Shown here one piece after another: positions 41,038 through 44,354 of a stretch of 44,354 nt of DNA; the stretch's first letter is position 1; each line of letters begins with the position of its first letter. This DNA comes from Candidatus Geothermocultor quzhuomuensis. GTDB lineage: Bacteria > Actinomycetota > Aquicultoria > Geothermocultorales > Geothermocultoraceae. The stretch covers positions 1-44,354 of the forward strand of contig JACVJC010000003.1 of NCBI GenBank assembly GCA_015711795.1, given 5' to 3'. Under the pieces are notes generated by a model. That model did not search any database, was not told where the DNA came from, and was given only the letters and a program-made list of their open reading frames with translations. Position numbers and translations under genes: made by a program.

Positions 41038-43287
41038 TTATTCTTTAAAAACTAAATGTTTAGTTTGGATAGCAAATGGCTCAAATTTCCTACCACCATC
41101 AAAATAAAACTGGCTAAAAAACTCAACAAATTGGAGACGAGCTGGGTGAACAAAGCAACCAATTAAACCCATCCCCAGATTGATAATCAAATGGAAGAAG
41201 ATAATTATTGAAAGCAACACCAAAAACATCAATAGAACCACTACTCCTTTAATTGAAAAAATATAGTTATGAAAGCCAGTTTGCTGAATAAAAATTTCGA
41301 CCAAAAGATTTAGGGCACCAGCAATCAAACCAGTCGCTAGCCCTAAAGCTAGTAACCGAACATAGGAAAGAATGTTGCCAATGTATCTGGACATATTATA
41401 AAGGCTATAAAGCCCACTAAAGAAACTAACTAAAAGCTGGCGACTGGGTTTGAAAAGAAAAGCTAAAAGAAATGACACTAAAATCAACTTCCCAAGATTG
41501 GGATGTATATTTTTAAAAGTAAAGAATGTTACCACCCAGCCAATAACGGAAAAAGTAAATAAAGTTGATACTATAAAGGCTATTAATTTTTTAGCTCCTT
41601 CCATCAACTCCTTTTTCTTTATCAACTCAAATAAATTGCCAAAAGATTCGAAAAATCGATTGAAATATCTCCCGTGAAAAAAGACGATACCAAGCATAGT
41701 TGCCCCCAGTGCCTTAAGAGAAGGGCTAAAAATACTTTCAACCCATGGTGGAGTAACTCTTACCATTACCTCAGTTAGGGCAAGAGTTAATGTTGATAGA
41801 GCTGCCCACAAAAACAAAATTGTCGTCACTTGGTCGTATATAGCCTTGCTGAATTGACCGTTGCGAATATTGTTTACTGCGGCAAGAATTATCCCAAAGC
41901 TAACTTGGATAATTCCTAAAGCAATGGTCATAAGAAGAAAAGTCGTTAAATTATCTAGAGGCCAAATAATAACAGCTCTCTTTAAAAAGGCAGGTAAGTA
42001 CTTAGCATCAAGACCAAAATAACTTCCAGTCAAAACACCAACAATTATTGAAGCAATGCCACCATAAGCAAAGAGTAATAAGCCCCTTTTAACATTCTCA
42101 CTAACTTCCAGCTTTTTTGCCATCCACCAACAAGCCATTGTTAATAGGACTCCGTATCCGACATCGCCAAGGCAAATTCCAAAGAAAAGGAAGAAGAAAG
42201 GAGCAAGATAAGGCGTTGGGTCAAGTTCCCTATAATCAGGCATTCCAAAAAGGCGAGTTAAAGTCTCGAAAGGCTGAATAATGGGAGAATTTTTCAAGAA
42301 AATTGGTGGCTTTTCATCTTCTGCCGGTTCAAGAAGAGTTAGGTCAACCTCATGGGAATATTTTTCCATCATTTGACGAAGAGCATTTTCATTCTCCTCT
42401 AAAACCCAGCCTTCCAACATAAAGGTCTCTTTGGTTCGAGCAAAATTGCTCTCTACTTCAAGTCTCTTAATTCGACTATTGATGTATTCTTGCAAAACGA
42501 TAATATCTTTTTTTAAATAAAGTAAATTCCTTGCTTTAGCAATCAACTTCTCCTTCTCCTGCTCAAGCTTCTCTATTTTTTCTTCAATCTTTAGAATTTC
42601 TTCTTGAGGAGTTTGCTCAAAATGAGGGAAAGAAACAAGACGCAAGCCATATTTTGCCATGAGAGGAGCTAAATCATTATATATTTCTTTATAATAAAAG
42701 AGAAGAATGTAAGTATTTTGAGGTTCTTCGTTTATCACTCCCAGTGAAGAATCAGGGAAAGTTTCTTCTAGCTCTTGCTGAAAAGCTGAAAGAGAAGCTG
42801 AAGGCAAAACACCCAAAATGATACCCACCCTCTTTGTTTCCTTAATTTCAGCTAATTTTAATTTTAAAGTAATCCAAGGAAGAAGATTTTCTCTAGATGC
42901 TTTGAGATAATTTATTTGGTTGCTGAGGTGGGTTAAATTAAAGTCAAGCAACTCGCATTCTTGATAAATTTTATTAAAATCAATCTTTTCTTCAATCTTT
43001 TCAAACTCATCCCAAGTTACCTTGAATTTCTCTTTAATTAAACTGGCCAATAAACCTTTTTTCTTTTCCTCAAAATTTTTTAAAAAGTCATGAATGAACT
43101 GAACTTTGGAGAAGGTAAGGTTTAAACTCCTCAGTTCCTCTAGGGGAACCTCTTCTCTTTCTTCTTCCAGTTTTTCCCGCAAATTAATTACCTGAAGAAA
43201 ACCACTTTCTTGAAGCTCCTTCAAAAAGGAATTTTTGATTGAATGATGAGAAATGATAAAAGCTTTTTTGACCTTGGCTACTGCCAT
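41038..43287 (-). CDS. atpI: V-type ATPase stator subunit I (a)
   Basis: 749 aa. The N-terminal half (1-350) is a soluble coiled-coil arm that binds the stator stalks. The C-terminal half has about eight membrane helices. SYVRLLALGLATGLIAGALN near residue 645 carries the conserved Arg that faces the K-ring carboxylate in ion transport. PDYRELDPTPYLAPFFFLFFGICLGDVGYG is a typical first-helix block. It starts 8 bp after the atpH stop and precedes atpK. Confidence 0.95.
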   Translation of the reverse strand: MAVAKVKKAFIISHHSIKNSFLKELQESGFLQVINLREKLEEEREEVPLEELRSLNLTFSKVQFIHDFLKNFEEKKKGLLASLIKEKFKVTWDEFEKIEEKIDFNKIYQECELLDFNLTHLSNQINYLKASRENLLPWITLKLKLAEIKETKRVGIILGVLPSASLSAFQQELEETFPDSSLGVINEEPQNTYILLFYYKEIYNDLAPLMAKYGLRLVSFPHFEQTPQEEILKIEEKIEKLEQEKEKLIAKARNLLYLKKDIIVLQEYINSRIKRLEVESNFARTKETFMLEGWVLEENENALRQMMEKYSHEVDLTLLEPAEDEKPPIFLKNSPIIQPFETLTRLFGMPDYRELDPTPYLAPFFFLFFGICLGDVGYGVLLTMACWWMAKKLEVSENVKRGLLLFAYGGIASIIVGVLTGSYFGLDAKYLPAFLKRAVIIWPLDNLTTFLLMTIALGIIQVSFGIILAAVNNIRNGQFSKAIYDQVTTILFLWAALSTLTLALTEVMVRVTPPWVESIFSPSLKALGATMLGIVFFHGRYFNRFFESFGNLFELIKKKELMEGAKKLIAFIVSTLFTFSVIGWVVTFFTFKNIHPNLGKLILVSFLLAFLFKPSRQLLVSFFSGLYSLYNMSRYIGNILSYVRLLALGLATGLIAGALNLLVEIFIQQTGFHNYIFSIKGVVVLLMFLVLLSIIIFFHLIINLGMGLIGCFVHPARLQFVEFFSQFYFDGGRKFEPFAIQTKHLVFKE

Positions 43288-43295
43288 ATTTTTCC

Positions 43296-43613
43296 TTAAG
43301 TTAACTTTTTATAAATTTCTTTTATAACAAAATCAACTGCTTTGGATAAGTTCTTTTTTGCTTGTTTTTGAATTTTTTCCCTTTCTTTCTTCGCTTCTTT
43401 TTTTATTTTATCAACCTCAGCTTTGCTCTGGGCTAAAATTTCTCCTTTAGCTTTTTCCCCCTCTTGTCTCGCTCTTTCAAGAGCCTCCTTAACAATTTGC
43501 TCCCTTTTTTTTAAGGCTTCTTTGACTTCTTTCTCCCCTTCTCTCTGCGCTTTTTCAATTAAAGCTTCAGCTTCAGCCTCTGCCTCTTTAATTAATTTGA
43601 TTTTTTCCTCCAT
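43296..43613 (-). CDS. atpH: V-type ATPase peripheral stalk subunit H (G)
   Basis: 105 aa, almost entirely one charged helix rich in Glu, Lys and Ala (EAEAEALIEKAQREGEKEVK), the pattern of the H/G subunit that pairs with E in the stator stalk. First gene of the ATPase operon. A promoter candidate is at 43653-43680. Low-complexity helices give little family information, so the assignment rests mainly on position and length. Confidence 0.85.
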   Translation of the reverse strand: MEEKIKLIKEAEAEAEALIEKAQREGEKEVKEALKKREQIVKEALERARQEGEKAKGEILAQSKAEVDKIKKEAKKEREKIQKQAKKNLSKAVDFVIKEIYKKLT

Positions 43614-43652
43614 ATAAATATCTTCCTTCGCAATCCTTTAATAAATAGAAAA

Positions 43653-43680
43653 ATTCTAACACAACTTAAAATACATTCAA
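43653..43680 (-). promoter_or_regulatory. Candidate promoter of the V-ATPase operon
   Basis: Minus strand TTGAAT (43680-43675), 16-bp spacer, TAGAAT (43658-43653). The leader to the atpH ATG at 43613 is about 33 bases and includes GGAAG before the start. Confidence 0.5.
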
Positions 43681-43798
43681 TACATTTACCAAAGAAAATG
43701 TAAAAATCCTCTCAAAGTAACTATTAATAAATCTCTCTAATCACTTATTTCAACATTTTGGAGATGGAAGATAAATAAAAAGCACTTCCTTTTCAAAT

Positions 43799-44354
43799 TT
43801 AGAAGGGGAGCTCAAATGGTAACTTAACGTGCAAAAATCCCATCACAGCAATAGAAATTGCTACTAGGGTCAGTAAAACAATCAAGATATCTAAAATGAG
43901 CGTCCCAATATCAAATTTTCTTTGAGGCAATGAAGGCGTCTCAATTCCTTTACTTTCCGTAAAAAATTGAGAAGTGGAAACCTGAGCTGACTTTTTCTCA
44001 ATAACCTCAGGTGGGACAATTCTCGGAGTTACTTTCTGTGTCTGTGGCTTAACCTCCTCAGGAGCAGGAACTACCTTGGGAGTAGTTGGAGAAGGTTTTG
44101 TAACTTCTTTAACTGATTCCCTTCCAATCCCTTCTTTTTTGGGAAGAAGTGGTGAAGGTGGAGAAGGGGCTGAGACACCTGTTGAAGTAACGGGCTTGGG
44201 AGTTCCTGGCTTAGGAGTAATTGGTTTCTCAAATATTTTCCCTTCAAAAACAGGGGTTGGTTTTACCCCAGCTACTTCCTCAACTTTTAAAGAAGATTTT
44301 CTCCAAGGTAACAAATTTAACAAAGAAAACTTTTCTTTTGGAACTGGTGAAGTT
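43799..44354 (-). CDS. Partial: proline-rich protein with C-terminal membrane anchor
   Basis: The frame is open to the window end, so the 5' part is missing. The visible part (about 185 codons) reads TSPVPKEKFSLLNLLPWRKS, then a low-complexity Pro/Thr/Lys/Glu-rich stretch (for example ITPKPGTPKPVTSTGVSAP and PSPTTPKVVPAPEEVKPQ), then a single hydrophobic helix DILIVLLTLVAISIAVMGFL ending HVKLPFELPF. The TTG at 44323 is an internal codon, not clearly a start. It looks like a tail-anchored or adaptor protein. I do not recognise the family. It ends 185 bp before the V-ATPase operon and is probably a separate unit. Confidence 0.7.
   Translation of the reverse strand, partial: TSPVPKEKFSLLNLLPWRKSSLKVEEVAGVKPTPVFEGKIFEKPITPKPGTPKPVTSTGVSAPSPPSPLLPKKEGIGRESVKEVTKPSPTTPKVVPAPEEVKPQTQKVTPRIVPPEVIEKKSAQVSTSQFFTESKGIETPSLPQRKFDIGTLILDILIVLLTLVAISIAVMGFLHVKLPFELPF

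Overview
This is an AT-rich bacterial chromosome segment of about 44 kb. It is densely packed with housekeeping genes and carries no phage, insertion sequence or CRISPR array that I can recognise. The order clpC-radA-disA, PIN/TRAM protein-ispD-ispF-gltX-cysS-rlmB-yacP, together with greA-lysS, coaX, birA and bioY, is the arrangement typical of Firmicutes-like (Clostridia-type) bacteria. A complete V/A-type ATPase operon, TldD/TldE, a KaiC-like ATPase module and the absence of ctsR-mcsA-mcsB beside clpC would also fit a deep-branching or candidate lineage. The species cannot be fixed from this window.

Layout. (1) Positions 1-302 hold GC-rich hairpins and tRNA-Ser(GGA). (2) 856-7338, minus strand: a tightly coupled operon for a PIN/TRAM membrane protein, two MEP isoprenoid enzymes, Glu- and Cys-tRNA synthetases, a 23S rRNA methyltransferase and a YacP/Rae1-type RNase. 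(3) 7541-7936, plus strand: a small MazG-like cysteine protein behind a textbook promoter. (4) 8539-17324, minus: disA, radA and clpC (stress, DNA integrity and c-di-AMP); lysS and greA; then queT and a solitary hisG. (5) 17431-19980, minus: an XRE-type regulator, a conserved protein usually labelled 'quinate 5-dehydrogenase', and a full-length homologue of the cyanobacterial acyl-ACP reductase. (6) 20107-21863, plus, divergent from (5): a winged-helix protein, a KaiC/Rad55-like ATPase and a multi-spanning membrane protein. (7) 21860-27810, minus: coaX, bioY, birA, dedA, nadC and nadB, a cofactor block for CoA, biotin and NAD; bioY has a perfect BirA operator. (8) 27888-29700: a PAS-GGDEF cyclase, two small frameshifted genes and initiator tRNA. 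(9) 30064-34683, plus: a NlpC/P60 peptidase, TldD, TldE and a methyltransferase whose start codon appears to be ATA. (10) 34684-43613, minus: V-type ATPase genes H-I-K-E-C-F-A-B-D. The K subunit carries the residues of the Na+-binding type. (11) The window ends inside a proline-rich, C-terminally anchored membrane protein.

The best candidates for something undescribed are the two divergent three-gene modules around 17.4-21.9 kb. They share a compact intergenic region of 126 bp with two opposed promoters and a dyad just downstream of one of them. One module couples a DNA-binding regulator to a thioester-reductase-like enzyme that keeps the acyl-ACP reductase cysteine. The other couples a DNA-binding protein to a KaiC-like switch ATPase and a possible membrane sensor. 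Several small genes between 28.8 and 34.7 kb carry single-base lesions, which are either real decay or consensus errors.
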